Shown: positions 16,619-26,538, counted from the stretch's first letter. The stretch is 35,722 nt of DNA from UBA6168 sp964573725 (GCA_964573725.1 CAZNLJ010000045.1:1-35722), one strand, 5' to 3'. Numbers and translations: made by a program. Notes: generated by a model not told the origin, from the sequence alone.

Positions 16619-17965
16619 TCATTCCCGTTTGAGGAGGAAGGGGCAGCTGCGGAGACCGTGTCGGTCCTGGACCGACAGGAAGAACAAGCCGTCGGAGACT
16701 GTCGAAACCTGGAATTCCAGCATGGAATTGCTGCGACGGACCGTGATTGGGACAGGTTGCCCCAAAGCGTTGTGCACCCGGATGTGGGCATCCGCATCCA
16801 GGCGACCGGTGGCGGTTGAGACCCGGAAGCGGCCGGATCCGGGATTGGGGTGTACGGATAGTCGACTGCCCGGATGGACATCCGGCGGGTCGGCGGAAGA
16901 GGGGAGGCAGTCCGGCGGCCCGGTGGCCGGCGCGGAGAGGAAGAACCCGTCCTCTGCCCACCAATGCAGCCACTGGCCGCCGACGGTGGTGTTCCAGTCG
17001 GTAAGGTCGAAGGAAAACGCGCCGTTTTCCGTGCCTTTGACCTGACAGACATCCAGGGCTTCCGCTGCCAGGAACCAGGTCAGCGGGCTGCCGGGGTTGC
17101 AGGTTTCCGGCAGCGGGTCCGGAACACCGCAATGGGGCCGTATAAAATAGGCCTGGTCATCATAGGCCGGATAATCGCCGAAGACCGAGGCCTTGCCATC
17201 CGGGGCGATACAAACCGCCGTGTATTCGTCGCAGGCGATCCCGCTCACCGGCTGACCGGTCATTTGGTAGAGCCGGGCGAGAAAAGCGAGCAGGCGGCCC
17301 CGGCGGTCCGGGTTGTCGAAATGGGTATCCGTCAATACATTTTCCAGCTGTCCGACCGCCAGGAAAGCGGCCGTATCGACGGACATGGAAGGATGGAAAG
17401 GATGAGACAAGGCCTCGGCGGAAGTGATGGTTCCGTTTTGGGCGCTGAAATAATAGCGGCCGAGTATCGCCATGCCGGCACTGGTGCCGCCGATGGCGAT
17501 GTGGCGTTGTGCGACGGCCTCGTCGATCAGGCTGTCGACCGGGGTTCCCCGCCAATACGACACATAATCCCACTGGTCGCCGCCGGCGAACCAGACGGCT
17601 TCCGCCCGGCGGATCCGCTCCCATACATAGGGCTCGTGGGCGGCGGCCGGGCTGTGGCAGACGATGGTCTCCACGGAGTTCACCGGGACATCCAGTTCGG
17701 TATACAGGTAGTCGTTGTAGCCGTCGCTTCCGGATGTCCGCAGCACGAGGATATCCCCGCCGTCCGCCCGTCCCAGCCACCAGCGCATGGCCTGGTCGTG
17801 CTCCGTTGCGCCGCCCATGAGGCAGATGCCGCCGGTGGGAGTGCCGACCACATCGGTCGTGTTTCCGCTGAAAAAGGAAGTGTAGGTCTGTCCGCGTCCG
17901 GAAAAGGGCGAAACAAGGAGCGGAAGGAGCGACAAGCGCAGCAACAGGATGTATCCGGTGGGCAT
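16619..17965 (-). CDS. Secreted cyanophycinase-like (peptidase S51) protein with T9SS type A sorting domain
   Basis: I start at ATG 17965 (MPTGYILLLRLSLLPLLV), which opens a signal peptide ending near GRGQ; the frame is open further upstream but that part is Arg/His-rich and unlikely. The product has 448 residues. It carries the S51 features: GGATEHDQAM (51-60), WFAGGDQ (125-131), the nucleophile motif GGTSAGMAILG (Ser162), DTHFDNPDRRGRL (His215) and IACDEYTAV (Glu247), so the Ser-His-Glu triad looks complete. Residues about 290-345 are a Cys/Trp-containing linker. The C-terminal 80 residues (LSVHPNPGSGRFRVST ... FLSVQD) match a T9SS type A sorting tail, so the protein is predicted to be exported to the surface or medium. 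Cyanophycinase relatives cut beta-linked Asp-Arg or other dipeptide polymers; the real substrate is unknown. Confidence 0.88.
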   Translation of the reverse strand: MPTGYILLLRLSLLPLLVSPFSGRGQTYTSFFSGNTTDVVGTPTGGICLMGGATEHDQAMRWWLGRADGGDILVLRTSGSDGYNDYLYTELDVPVNSVETIVCHSPAAAHEPYVWERIRRAEAVWFAGGDQWDYVSYWRGTPVDSLIDEAVAQRHIAIGGTSAGMAILGRYYFSAQNGTITSAEALSHPFHPSMSVDTAAFLAVGQLENVLTDTHFDNPDRRGRLLAFLARLYQMTGQPVSGIACDEYTAVCIAPDGKASVFGDYPAYDDQAYFIRPHCGVPDPLPETCNPGSPLTWFLAAEALDVCQVKGTENGAFSFDLTDWNTTVGGQWLHWWAEDGFFLSAPATGPPDCLPSSADPPDVHPGSRLSVHPNPGSGRFRVSTATGRLDADAHIRVHNALGQPVPITVRRSNSMLEFQVSTVSDGLFFLSVQDRHGLRSCPFLLKRE

Positions 17966-18100
17966 GCGGCGGTGGTTGGTGGAGGGCTGCCGATCGGATG
18001 CCGGACCGGTATGGGCGGTCGGGATGCCGGCTGTGCACAGCCGGAGGGCATACCAATGGCACTTGGTCAAATATACGCTAAATCCTCCACGTCGAGGGGC

Positions 18101-18130
18101 TTTGCGAACCGGCGATTTCCATTACCTTGG
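18101..18130 (+). promoter_or_regulatory. Candidate -33/-7 promoter (TTTG-N18-TACCTTGG)
   Basis: TTTG at 18101-18104 is followed after 18 bases by TACCTTGG (18123-18130), one base off the -7 consensus TAnnTTTG, at close to the normal Bacteroidota spacing. It points towards the methyltransferase gene at 18287 and would give a leader of about 150 bases. Confidence 0.35.
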
Positions 18131-18286
18131 CCCTGGCATGGAATGGGAGCCGGTGCCGGGCTCGCTGAGGAGGGCAGCCCCGAGCCGGCGGTATGGTCTT
18201 CTCGCGGCGGGAAAAGGCCGGCTTCGAAACCTTCGCCGGGTTCGACGTGACCGATATTCCTCAAAAGCAAATGCACAAATAAAACG

Positions 18287-19042
18287 ATGCAACAGGCCAA
18301 TTACGCCGAAGAGGTCCGGGCCACCCGCCGAAACAGGGCCGTTATCGCGCAAAAACCCATGCTACGGAGGTGGTATGAAAGGATGTATGGTACATTCCGG
18401 GCGCAATTCTCATCAATCGGGTCGGGTCGGGGCGTTTGCCTGGAACTCGGTTCCGGCGGAGGTTTTCTGCGGGAAGTATTGCCGGAGGCAATCACCTCCG
18501 ACATCCTGCCCTTGCCGGACGTGGACCAGGTCTTTTCAGCGGAAAGCCTGCCTTTTGCGGATGGATCGTTGGCGTGCATCCTGCTCCTGAATGTTTTCCA
18601 CCACATACCGAACCCCGCCCTGTTCCTGGAGGAGGCCAGCCGGACCCTGGCCGACGGCGGCAGGGTCGTCATGGTGGAACCGGCAAACTCTCCCTTGGGC
18701 CGTTTCATCTACAAGCGGTTCCACCATGAACCTTTCGACGAGCGGGGCGGCTGGGAAATCGAGGCCGGTCGGCCCCTGACCCATTCCAACCAGGCCCTGC
18801 CGTATATCTATTTTGAGCGGGATGTCGCCAGGTTCCGGAAAAGGTTTCCCGATCTCGCCATCCTTTCGATACAGTACCACAGTCCATTCACCTACCTCCT
18901 GACCGGGGGATTGTCCCGCTGGTCCTTGATACCGTCCTTTTTGACGAAACCTGTGGAAATCTTCGAACGGTGGTCGAAGCCGCTGCACCCGTACATCGGG
19001 TTGTTCTGTACGATTGTGCTGGAACGGCGTTCCCGGCGGTAG
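18287..19042 (+). CDS. Class I SAM-dependent methyltransferase
   Basis: A 251-residue protein with a Rossmann-type methyltransferase fold. Motif I is VCLELGSGGGFLREVL (about 50-65). An acidic post-I stretch (SDILPLPDVDQVF) follows, then FADGSLACILLLNVFHHIPNPALFLEEASRTLADGGRVVMVEP (about 91-134), typical of the Methyltransf_11 group. The C-terminal part (about 190-245) is hydrophobic with several aromatic residues (YHSPFTYLLTGGLSRWSLIPSF), which suggests a membrane-near or lipid-like substrate. The nature of the substrate is inference only. The preceding gene is divergent, and 257 bases separate it from the adhesin gene, so it is probably transcribed alone. Confidence 0.88.
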   Translation: MQQANYAEEVRATRRNRAVIAQKPMLRRWYERMYGTFRAQFSSIGSGRGVCLELGSGGGFLREVLPEAITSDILPLPDVDQVFSAESLPFADGSLACILLLNVFHHIPNPALFLEEASRTLADGGRVVMVEPANSPLGRFIYKRFHHEPFDERGGWEIEAGRPLTHSNQALPYIYFERDVARFRKRFPDLAILSIQYHSPFTYLLTGGLSRWSLIPSFLTKPVEIFERWSKPLHPYIGLFCTIVLERRSRR

Positions 19043-19299
19043 GGAGGGATCGGAGAAGTGGTTTCCAGCCCAAAACGGGTAAAAGTTGCCCCGACTGACC
19101 GGCCGGTTGTGGAAATGGGCGGTCCGTGCAGCGGATCCGATATCTTGCCGGCCTGCACGGTTTGCGGGGAGCAGGATTCGGGCCAGGTAGCCGGTCATTT
19201 TTTAAGACCAGGGACAAACTCTCAGGGGCACAGGTCGAAACAATAGGCCGAATTAAAAAAAATGCCTATTTTGGGAAGCAAGAAAAAGACACCCAAAAT

Positions 19300-22200
19300 A
19301 TGCCAACAAAAAAACCAAACCTCCTGCCCTTCCTCTTGTGGTTCCCACCTGCGTTCCTGTTTGCACAAAGCGAACCCACCGTATCGACATGTACCGGCCA
19401 ACAGAATTTCTGCCTGGCATCCCCGATGTTCGACTTGTGCGTCGAAATCACGGTGGACGAGTCGTTCACATCCTCCATCGATTCCTTCGTCATCGACTGG
19501 GACGACGGCACGACCACCACCATACCGGTCGGCGGGCCGGTACCGCCGAGTCCGATACCCGCGAGCATCCAGCACATCTACGATTTCACCGACTTCTTCG
19601 GAACCTGTGCGGCCAAGGAAGACCGGGCCGTATTTGTTTACACCCATGTGAGCGGCAATCCCATACCCCTCAACAACGGATTCATCCTGAATGTGTTAAA
19701 TCCGCCTCAGGCGGCTTTTACGACAAGTTCCCCGGTTTGTGTGGGGGAAGCGGTCACCTTGAACAGCGGCGCTTGTCCGACGGCCGGATTGACGACCTAC
19801 CCCTGGGTGTACGGGGATGGCAACAGCGGGACATCCGGTAGCCACACCTATGGCCAATCCGGGACATACACGGTCTCCCTGACGGTCTCCAACCAATGCG
19901 ATACCGTCACGGCGAGCCAGCAGGTCGAGGTATTGGAGTTGCCGGTATCCCAGCCGGTCGCCACGGAAGGGGTACAGGAAATCGTCAACGACACCTTGGT
20001 CGTCTGTCTGGGCGACACCATCAGCCTGAACGGCGAGGATTTTTCCCAGAACGAGACCGCCTGGCGATGGGAAATATTGACCAGCATCGCTAACGCCTGT
20101 TTCGATTACATCCCGGCAACTGTCAGCGGTCCGGCGGACGTCACCGTTTTTCCGAATCCCCGGCTCGTCATCTTCTGCGAAGGGGTATATCGCCTGGAGC
20201 TGCGGGTGAACAACGCATGTGACGCACCCGACACCGAAGTCCTCGTCATCCGGGTGGTGTCGCCGCCGGATATCGAATTCTCCCTGTTCGTATCGGATTG
20301 TACGCCGACCCTCTCCATCGCCCCTGCCGATTACCTGCAATGGACCGGCGAGGTGACGGGCTGTCTCTGGGATTTCGGAACGGCGGGGGCCTCCTCGGCG
20401 TGCGACCCGGGCATCATCACCTTCGACACCACGACGACCGTCACCTTTACCGGATACAATCATTGTGATACGCTGACGGCAACCGGGCAGGTGACGCTCA
20501 CCCCCGGCGGGCAGGCCCTCATCCTGTCGCCCTGTGCGGACACACTTTGTTCGAATGACGCGCCCTGCACCCTTTCCGCGAATTTGCCGGGCGGAAACTG
20601 GGCGACGGACGGTATCCCGTCGGGGCCGTCGATCGATCCGGCCGTCGTAGGTCCCGGCCTCCACATGATAACCTATGGGGCGGAACCCTGCATCCAGCCC
20701 GATACGGTCTACCTGTACGTCATCGACGCCGCGGTAGCCCTGGACGGACCCGGGCAGGTCTGTGTCGACGGCGGACCGGCGACTTTCACCGGGGTGCCGG
20801 CGGGCGGGATGTTCGCCGCCGCCGGGAATTCCATCGATCCCGTCACGGGCATCTTCGATCCCGTCCCGGCCGGGAACGGTCCGGTACAAATTACATACAC
20901 CTTGCCTGCCGCCGCCTTTTGTCCCGGCACGGCCACCTTGTCGGTCCAGGTGACCGCCCTGACCGTCGGCTATGCGGTGACCGGTTGCGACGGGTGGGAG
21001 ACCTGCTTCGCACCGGCGGAGGGGACGTCCGGGTTTGATGCGATCCAGTGGGATTTCGGGGACGGCGGCGCCAGTAGCGAGCCCACCCCTTGCCATACCT
21101 ATGACCTGCCGGCCGAATACACCGTGACCGTGACCATCACCGAGGGGATTTGTTCCGCGGATTCCGTGGCCATCCTCAACGTGGAGGAACCGCCGACCGC
21201 TGATTTCAGCCTGGACTATGCCACGCCGGCTTGCGGGCCGCTGGCGGTGACGATTTCCGACCTGAGTACCGGTGACAATCTCCAGTATGTTTGGGAATTA
21301 GACAGCACGACCCTGCAGGCGACAGCTCCGGGCACCGTCATCCTCGCGCAATCCGGCGCGGTCAGCCTGACCGTCAGCAACGGCTGCGGCAGTTCCAGCC
21401 TGTCGGAATGGGTGGAGGTGGAACCGCTGCCGGAAGCCGGGTTCGGCGCCAACGCCTATGTATGTTCCGGGGATACCCTGGAAGTCTTCAATGTGGCCAC
21501 CCTGTTCGACGCGCTTTGGTGGGACCTCGGCAACGGGCAGTCGTCGGCGGATACGGGCACCCAATATGTGGTGTATTTCACCGGCGCGGACAACGACACC
21601 CTGACCATCCTGCAAGTGGTCGAAAATCAATGCGGGAGCGATACGGCCTCACAGCCGGTCATCGTGGTGCCCACGGATGCGGAAGCGAACGTCACCACCA
21701 CGGCGGCCCCCTTGTTCCAGGTCTGCCAAAACGAATCGGTCTGTTTCGAAAGTTATTCCCAGCCCGACGGGATTCCCCTGCAATGGGATTTCGGGGACGG
21801 CAACACGGCCATCGCCCACCAGGTCTGCCATCAATGGTCTCAAGCGGGCACCTACGAGGTGGTGGCACGCTTGGTGTCCTGCGGATTCGACAGTACGGTG
21901 ATTCCGGTGACGGTGCTACCTGCTCCGGTGGCGGATTTTGCGTTTTCCCAGCCGGTCTGTCCGGCCGAACCGCTCCCCTTCGTGGACCAGTCGGCCGGCG
22001 CGGTCGGATACGACTGGGATTTCGGGAACGGCGGGACCAGCCTCCTGGCGGCGCCTGCCACGGTGTACGATTCGGCGGGCACCTACCTGGTCTGCCAGTC
22101 GGTCGTTTCCGCCGGGGGCTGCCGCGACACGGCTTGTCTGCCGGTGATTGTCTCCGCCTTACCACTTCCCGCTTTCGGTGCACCTCCTTTCGGCTGTGTC

Positions 22201-24123
22201 GGGGAGGCGGTGCTGTTCAGCGGCCAATCGTCACCGGACGTGGTGGCCTGTACCTGGCAATTCGGTGACGGGAACGGGTCGGCCGATTGTGTACCTACCC
22301 ATGCCTACGGCGGTCCGGGCACCTTCGTCGTCGAGTTACAGGTCAGCAACGGCGCCGGTTGTACGGCGGCCGTGGCCCAACCGATCACCATCGGGGCGGT
22401 GCCCTTGCCGGCATTCTCCTACGATGGGGACGGCGGCTGTCATCCGGCGACGGTTTCCTTCGCCAATGCGTCGATGCTGGCGGTCGGCTACCTGTGGGAT
22501 TTCGGGGATGGGGCCACCTCCACGCTGACCGAGCCGGAACACACCTTCGGCTTGCCCGGCGACTACGTCGTCACCTTGTCGGCCATCGCCGCCGGCGGTT
22601 GTGAAGCGGTGGTCAGCCAGCCGGTCACGGTCCTGGAAACGCCGGATGCCCGGTTGTCCGTGCCGCAGCCCGCCATATGTGCCGGCGAACCCATGGCCTT
22701 CCAAAGCGTTTCCGCGGGTTCGGTCGCGACTTACCTGTGGGATTTCGGGGACGGTACTTTTTCCTTCTCCCCGGATGCCGGGCATATTTACCAAACGCCC
22801 GGATCTTATTCCGTCATCCTGACGGTGACCGGCACCACCGGATGTGCGGATGCCGACACCCTGGCCCTCGTGGTCCACCCCTCGCTGCACGGGCAGGCGG
22901 CGGTGACGGATGTATCCTGTTTCGGGGCGTCGACGGGTTCCGTGGCGGTCGTGTTGTCCGGCGGCAGCCCCCCTTTCGCGGTCAACTGGTCCGATGGGTC
23001 CACCGGAGCGGTGCTGTCGCAGGTGCCGGCCGGCATGTACAGCCTGACCGCCACCGATGTCAACGGCTGTACCTGGGATTCCAGCATGTCGGTCCTGCAA
23101 GCGCCCGCGCTTCAGGCGTCCCTGGCTTCGGACCGGCTCGTCACCTGTGCGGGCGGTACGGACGGGAGCCTCTGCATTTCGGTGGCGGGAGGGACGCCGG
23201 GCTACAGTTATGCCTGGGAGACGGGCGGACAGAGCGGCGATTGCGCGGATGGGCTGTCGGCGGGACCTTATTCCGTTTCGGTCACGGATGCGAACGCTTG
23301 TGTCACCGAGGCGGAATTTGAGGTGCGGGAGAATCCGCCCATCCAATTCCTGGATAGCGCCCAAAGCCGGTCCTGTTTCGGGGAGGATGATGCATTCATC
23401 GACATCCGCGCGGTGGCGGGCGGTGTCGGCGGCCATACCGTCCGGCTGGAAGGCCCGGATGGCTATGCGGCGACCGGCAACCGGTTCGGGTATCTCAGGC
23501 CGGGTGACTACCTGCTCCGTATCAGCGATGCCCTGGGCTGTCGCGTGGAAAAGGCATACCAAATCACGGAGCCGGATAGCATTTGGCTGGACATCTTGTA
23601 CGATACGGTCCGCCTGGAACTCGGCGCGGACACCCTCCTGCCGATCGACCACAACCTGGCGGACCCGATGTATGCATGGACGCCGCCGACCGAGTTGGAT
23701 TGTACGGATTGTCCCGAACCGATGGTACGGCCGATGGACAGCCGTTGGTACCGGCTTGTCATGACCGATGGAAACGGCTGTACGGTGCAGGATGCCGTGC
23801 ATGTGGTTGTGGACAAGGTCCGCACCATCTACATTCCAAATATATTCACGCCCAACGGGGATGGTCGGAACGACCGATTCCGGGTCCGGACGGGGGGGCG
23901 GTCCGTGGACCGGGTCCGCCACTTCCAGGTCACCGACCGCTGGGGGGAAGTGCTGTTTGCCGCGGAAGACTTCGACCCGCGGGCATTATATCCGCCGGAT
24001 GGATGGGACGGCACCTACCGGGGGGAGCGGCTGCCGCCGGATGTATATTATTACGTGGCCGTGGTCCGCTTCGTGGACGGGGAGGAGAAAACCTACGAAG
24101 GAAGTGTCACCTTGGTTCGATAA
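19300..24123 (+). CDS. Giant PKD/SprB-repeat surface protein with T9SS type B sorting domain
   Basis: I start at ATG 19300 (MPTKKPNLLPFLLWF), which opens a signal peptide ending LFAQ; the frame extends further upstream without sense. The product has 1607 residues. PKD-type modules are visible near residues 168, 583, 829, 906, 986, 1066 and 1147, marked by WDFGDG-type motifs with a following HxY and GTY/SVxLTV strand. Two SprB-like repeats follow (about 1200-1345: DVSCFGASTGSVAVVLSGG; GTDGSLCISVAGGTPGYSY). The C-terminus (about 1507-1607) has IYIPNIFTPNGDGRNDRF, VTDRWGEVLF and GWDGTYRGE, the hallmark of the gliding-motility-associated type B sorting domain. The protein should be exported by T9SS and kept at the cell surface, as adhesin or gliding/biofilm protein. 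Its partner PorP/SprF gene follows after 10 bases. Confidence 0.95.
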   Translation: MPTKKPNLLPFLLWFPPAFLFAQSEPTVSTCTGQQNFCLASPMFDLCVEITVDESFTSSIDSFVIDWDDGTTTTIPVGGPVPPSPIPASIQHIYDFTDFFGTCAAKEDRAVFVYTHVSGNPIPLNNGFILNVLNPPQAAFTTSSPVCVGEAVTLNSGACPTAGLTTYPWVYGDGNSGTSGSHTYGQSGTYTVSLTVSNQCDTVTASQQVEVLELPVSQPVATEGVQEIVNDTLVVCLGDTISLNGEDFSQNETAWRWEILTSIANACFDYIPATVSGPADVTVFPNPRLVIFCEGVYRLELRVNNACDAPDTEVLVIRVVSPPDIEFSLFVSDCTPTLSIAPADYLQWTGEVTGCLWDFGTAGASSACDPGIITFDTTTTVTFTGYNHCDTLTATGQVTLTPGGQALILSPCADTLCSNDAPCTLSANLPGGNWATDGIPSGPSIDPAVVGPGLHMITYGAEPCIQPDTVYLYVIDAAVALDGPGQVCVDGGPATFTGVPAGGMFAAAGNSIDPVTGIFDPVPAGNGPVQITYTLPAAAFCPGTATLSVQVTALTVGYAVTGCDGWETCFAPAEGTSGFDAIQWDFGDGGASSEPTPCHTYDLPAEYTVTVTITEGICSADSVAILNVEEPPTADFSLDYATPACGPLAVTISDLSTGDNLQYVWELDSTTLQATAPGTVILAQSGAVSLTVSNGCGSSSLSEWVEVEPLPEAGFGANAYVCSGDTLEVFNVATLFDALWWDLGNGQSSADTGTQYVVYFTGADNDTLTILQVVENQCGSDTASQPVIVVPTDAEANVTTTAAPLFQVCQNESVCFESYSQPDGIPLQWDFGDGNTAIAHQVCHQWSQAGTYEVVARLVSCGFDSTVIPVTVLPAPVADFAFSQPVCPAEPLPFVDQSAGAVGYDWDFGNGGTSLLAAPATVYDSAGTYLVCQSVVSAGGCRDTACLPVIVSALPLPAFGAPPFGCVGEAVLFSGQSSPDVVACTWQFGDGNGSADCVPTHAYGGPGTFVVELQVSNGAGCTAAVAQPITIGAVPLPAFSYDGDGGCHPATVSFANASMLAVGYLWDFGDGATSTLTEPEHTFGLPGDYVVTLSAIAAGGCEAVVSQPVTVLETPDARLSVPQPAICAGEPMAFQSVSAGSVATYLWDFGDGTFSFSPDAGHIYQTPGSYSVILTVTGTTGCADADTLALVVHPSLHGQAAVTDVSCFGASTGSVAVVLSGGSPPFAVNWSDGSTGAVLSQVPAGMYSLTATDVNGCTWDSSMSVLQAPALQASLASDRLVTCAGGTDGSLCISVAGGTPGYSYAWETGGQSGDCADGLSAGPYSVSVTDANACVTEAEFEVRENPPIQFLDSAQSRSCFGEDDAFIDIRAVAGGVGGHTVRLEGPDGYAATGNRFGYLRPGDYLLRISDALGCRVEKAYQITEPDSIWLDILYDTVRLELGADTLLPIDHNLADPMYAWTPPTELDCTDCPEPMVRPMDSRWYRLVMTDGNGCTVQDAVHVVVDKVRTIYIPNIFTPNGDGRNDRFRVRTGGRSVDRVRHFQVTDRWGEVLFAAEDFDPRALYPPDGWDGTYRGERLPPDVYYYVAVVRFVDGEEKTYEGSVTLVR

Positions 24124-24133
24124 ATCCCTTAAA

Positions 24134-25198
24134 ATGAGAGTAATACTCATTGTAATGATTTCGATGTTCCCGGTAGTGAAGGGAGTCTTGGCGCAGGATT
24201 CCCATTTTTCCTTATTCCAGTCGATGCCGACCGCCGTCAATCCCGCCTCGACGGGGCTGGTGCCGGGAGGAGCGACCCACCGGCTGATGACGAATTACAG
24301 GAGCCAGTGGCTGCGGCAGGTTGCGGACCCGGCATATCGGACGCTGGGTGCGGCCTTCGACCTGCGTTACTGTCCGTTGCCCTGTGACCCGGGGCAAGTG
24401 AAGATGTTCGGTTTCGGGATCCGGTTGTCGGAGGATCATGCGGGAAGTGCATCCCTGCGGCGCAGCCAGGTCCAGCTGCAGGCCAGTTACGGACAGACCC
24501 TGGCTCCGGACCTGCTGCTCTCGGTGGGGGCGGCTTTCGGGGGCATTTTCCACCGGTTGGGGCGGGAAGGACTGTATTACGACGAGCAATTCGTCGACGG
24601 CGCCTATGACGCAGGCGTCCCCGGGGAAGCGTACGACCGGCAGTATACGGCCATGGAGGACCTCGGTGCCGGCATAGCACTCTACACCGCCGGTTGCGGC
24701 CATTCGCGGGGCGGATTCCATGTCGGCATGTCCTTCCAGCATCTGACCGAGCCGAATTACCAATTTTTTGACACGGACCAGGAGGTCCGGGCCTCCCTTT
24801 CCCGGCAAATACAGCTGCATGGCAGGGCCCACCTGCTGATTCGGCGGGGAGTGTCCGCCACCGATGTGCGATTCCTGTTCTCCGCACAGGGGCCTTACCG
24901 GCAATGGCTGGCAGGATGGGACGGGGTTTGGTACCTGCGGCGGAAGCACAGCGATTTGTTCGACCTGGTCGGCGGTTTGGCCTGGCGACGGACACAGTAC
25001 CTGGAAAGCGGTTGGCACAGCGATGCCCTGGTCACTTCGCTGACGCTGGACACCGGCATATGCCGTATCGCGATGGCCTACGATGTCAGTATGTCCCGGC
25101 TGGACGCCTTGCAGCACAGGGGGGCATTCGAGCTGGCTTTCCAATATTGCTGGGGCCGTACGGGCACCTGCCGGTTGGAGGCGCCCACCGGCTTGTAA
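24134..25198 (+). CDS. PorP/SprF family T9SS-associated outer-membrane protein
   Basis: The ATG at 24134 starts a 354-residue protein with a signal peptide (MRVILIVMISMFPVVKGVLAQ). The mature part opens with the family motif DSHFSLFQSMPTAVNPASTG, then YRSQWLRQV (compare the usual NYRNQW), and continues as a beta-barrel with FGFGIRLSEDHAGSASLRRSQVQLQASYG, VDGAYDAG and GGFHVGMSFQHLTEPNYQFF. The length is normal for PF11751. Members are needed for stability or surface display of a cognate type B substrate; SprF with SprB is the model. The 10-base distance to the adhesin gene makes a two-gene operon very likely, so this should be the dedicated partner of the upstream protein. Confidence 0.94.
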   Translation: MRVILIVMISMFPVVKGVLAQDSHFSLFQSMPTAVNPASTGLVPGGATHRLMTNYRSQWLRQVADPAYRTLGAAFDLRYCPLPCDPGQVKMFGFGIRLSEDHAGSASLRRSQVQLQASYGQTLAPDLLLSVGAAFGGIFHRLGREGLYYDEQFVDGAYDAGVPGEAYDRQYTAMEDLGAGIALYTAGCGHSRGGFHVGMSFQHLTEPNYQFFDTDQEVRASLSRQIQLHGRAHLLIRRGVSATDVRFLFSAQGPYRQWLAGWDGVWYLRRKHSDLFDLVGGLAWRRTQYLESGWHSDALVTSLTLDTGICRIAMAYDVSMSRLDALQHRGAFELAFQYCWGRTGTCRLEAPTGL

Positions 25199-25371
25199 GG
25201 CCTTTCCGTACCTGGTCGGGAAGCGGGTGTGGGCATCGGCCGGGACCGTGGGGCAATCAACGGGCGTTCCGGGGCAGCCGGGCGAAAGTATTCCTCCGGG
25301 AATTGGCCGGTCGGGCGGCGCCACCGCACTGAGGCGGTGCGGAGCGGGGCGGTACGCTTGCCGTCCCGTTG

Positions 25372-26425
25372 TCAATCCACGGAGAACGACCGTTTCTCCG
25401 GGCCAACCCCGGTGATGGTCAGGGAAGTCCAGTGCGGGGGGAGGGCGGAAGGGCCTTGGGAGATACCCTGCGGGGTGATTTCCAGTCCGCCGAAGCCCAT
25501 CAGGACGGCCTGCAGCACGCCGCCGGCGCCGGTGGCGAAATAGGGGTTGGTGCCGCCCTTGGTTTCTGCGATGACGCGGAAGGGTGGGTTGAGGTTGGGT
25601 TCATAGGCTTCGCGGAACCAGCGGTAGGCCTCCCCGCCATCCTGCAACCGGGCATAGAGGAGGGAGAAGACGGCTGGCCCAGAAATCGGCCGTTGCCTGC
25701 AGGATCGGCCAGCCCCGGTCGCGAAGCCATTGCCGGTCCTGGGTGACGCAGTAATAATTCCAGGCAGCCATACCGACACAGGCCGTGATATGATGTTCGA
25801 AGGGACCGCTCAGGGCCCAGACGGGAGTTTCCTCCACCCCGGTTTCGGCGCTCTCCCAAGGGAACATGGCGCCGCGGTATCCTTTGCAGAATGCGTTGCG
25901 CCGGGCGGCCTCGAGGCGTTGGAAGCGGTATTCGACCATGCTTTTGGCCATGTCCGGTTGGAGGACCAGCAAGGCGGGGAACATCCACAGCTCCGTGTCC
26001 CAAAAAACATGGCCGTTGTAGCCCAGCCCGCTGAGACGCATCGGGGAAGGGGAGTAGGCGTATCCTTCCCGGCTGAAGGAATACAGGTGGTATAGCATGC
26101 TGCGGACATCGCGCTGCGCCGTGGGGTCGCCTTCGATCCGGATATCGCTCTCCCACAAGCGGTCCCAAGCCTGGGTATGGAAGCGGAGCAGGCGGTCGCG
26201 GCCTTCCAGTTTGGCGAATACGGTAAGCCGTTCGGCCTCGTTGAGGGGGTCGTCGTGGTGGGCGGAAGTGACGGACGAGCCGGCGATGGAGAAACGGTAG
26301 GTCCGACCGGCCCGGAGGGATTTGCCGAACTTGAGCAGGTGCATGTTGTTGTCCCACATCTCATGGATGGTGCGGGGTTCCTCCCCGTGCGGTTCCTCGA
26401 AAAGGAAGGCATTGGAAGCGCACAT
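25372..26425 (-). pseudogene. Decayed glycoside hydrolase family 65 gene: 5' truncation, internal deletion and frameshift
   Basis: From 26425 downwards the frame reads CASNAFLFEEPHGEE, then FSREGYAYSPSPMRLSGLGYNGHVFWDTELWMFP, GYRGAMFPWESAETGVEETP and GPFEHHITACVGMAAWNYY, all typical of the GH65 catalytic barrel. It reaches QATADFWASR near 25670 and then goes out of frame. The shifted frame continues VFSLLYARLQDGGEAYRWF, FRVIAETKGGTNPYFATGAGG and LQAVLMGFGG to a stop at 25372-25374, which is the normal C-terminal end. A large central part is absent, and the residues before the first Met (SPTGKLA) still look coding, so the true start is gone too. The gene cannot encode a normal GH65 phosphorylase or glucosidase. 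An assembly error is possible at the junction. Confidence 0.85.
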
Positions 26426-26460
26426 GGCGAGCTTCCCCGTCGGGCTTTTCGAAGGGGGCG

Positions 26461-26509
26461 GAAACGAAAAGCCCGGTCCGACCGCCGGGAGGGCAAGGTC
26501 GGACCGGGC
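26461..26509 (-). terminator. Rho-independent terminator of the carbonic anhydrase gene
   Basis: A 13-bp perfect stem pairs 26471-26483 with 26497-26509 (GCCCGGTCCGACC and its complement) around a 13-base loop. On the minus strand it is followed by TTTTCGTTTC. It starts 30 bases after the carbonic anhydrase stop at 26539. Confidence 0.85.
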
Positions 26510-26538
26510 GCGGGCGCACCAGAAGCGGTTGCGGGAAC

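Noticed and set aside
22336..23922. Minus-strand open frame of 528 codons
   Set aside because: Antisense to the PKD/SprB adhesin, Arg/His/Gly-rich and without motifs.
24212..25375. Minus-strand open frame of 387 codons
   Set aside because: Antisense to the PorP/SprF gene, which has clear family motifs on the plus strand.
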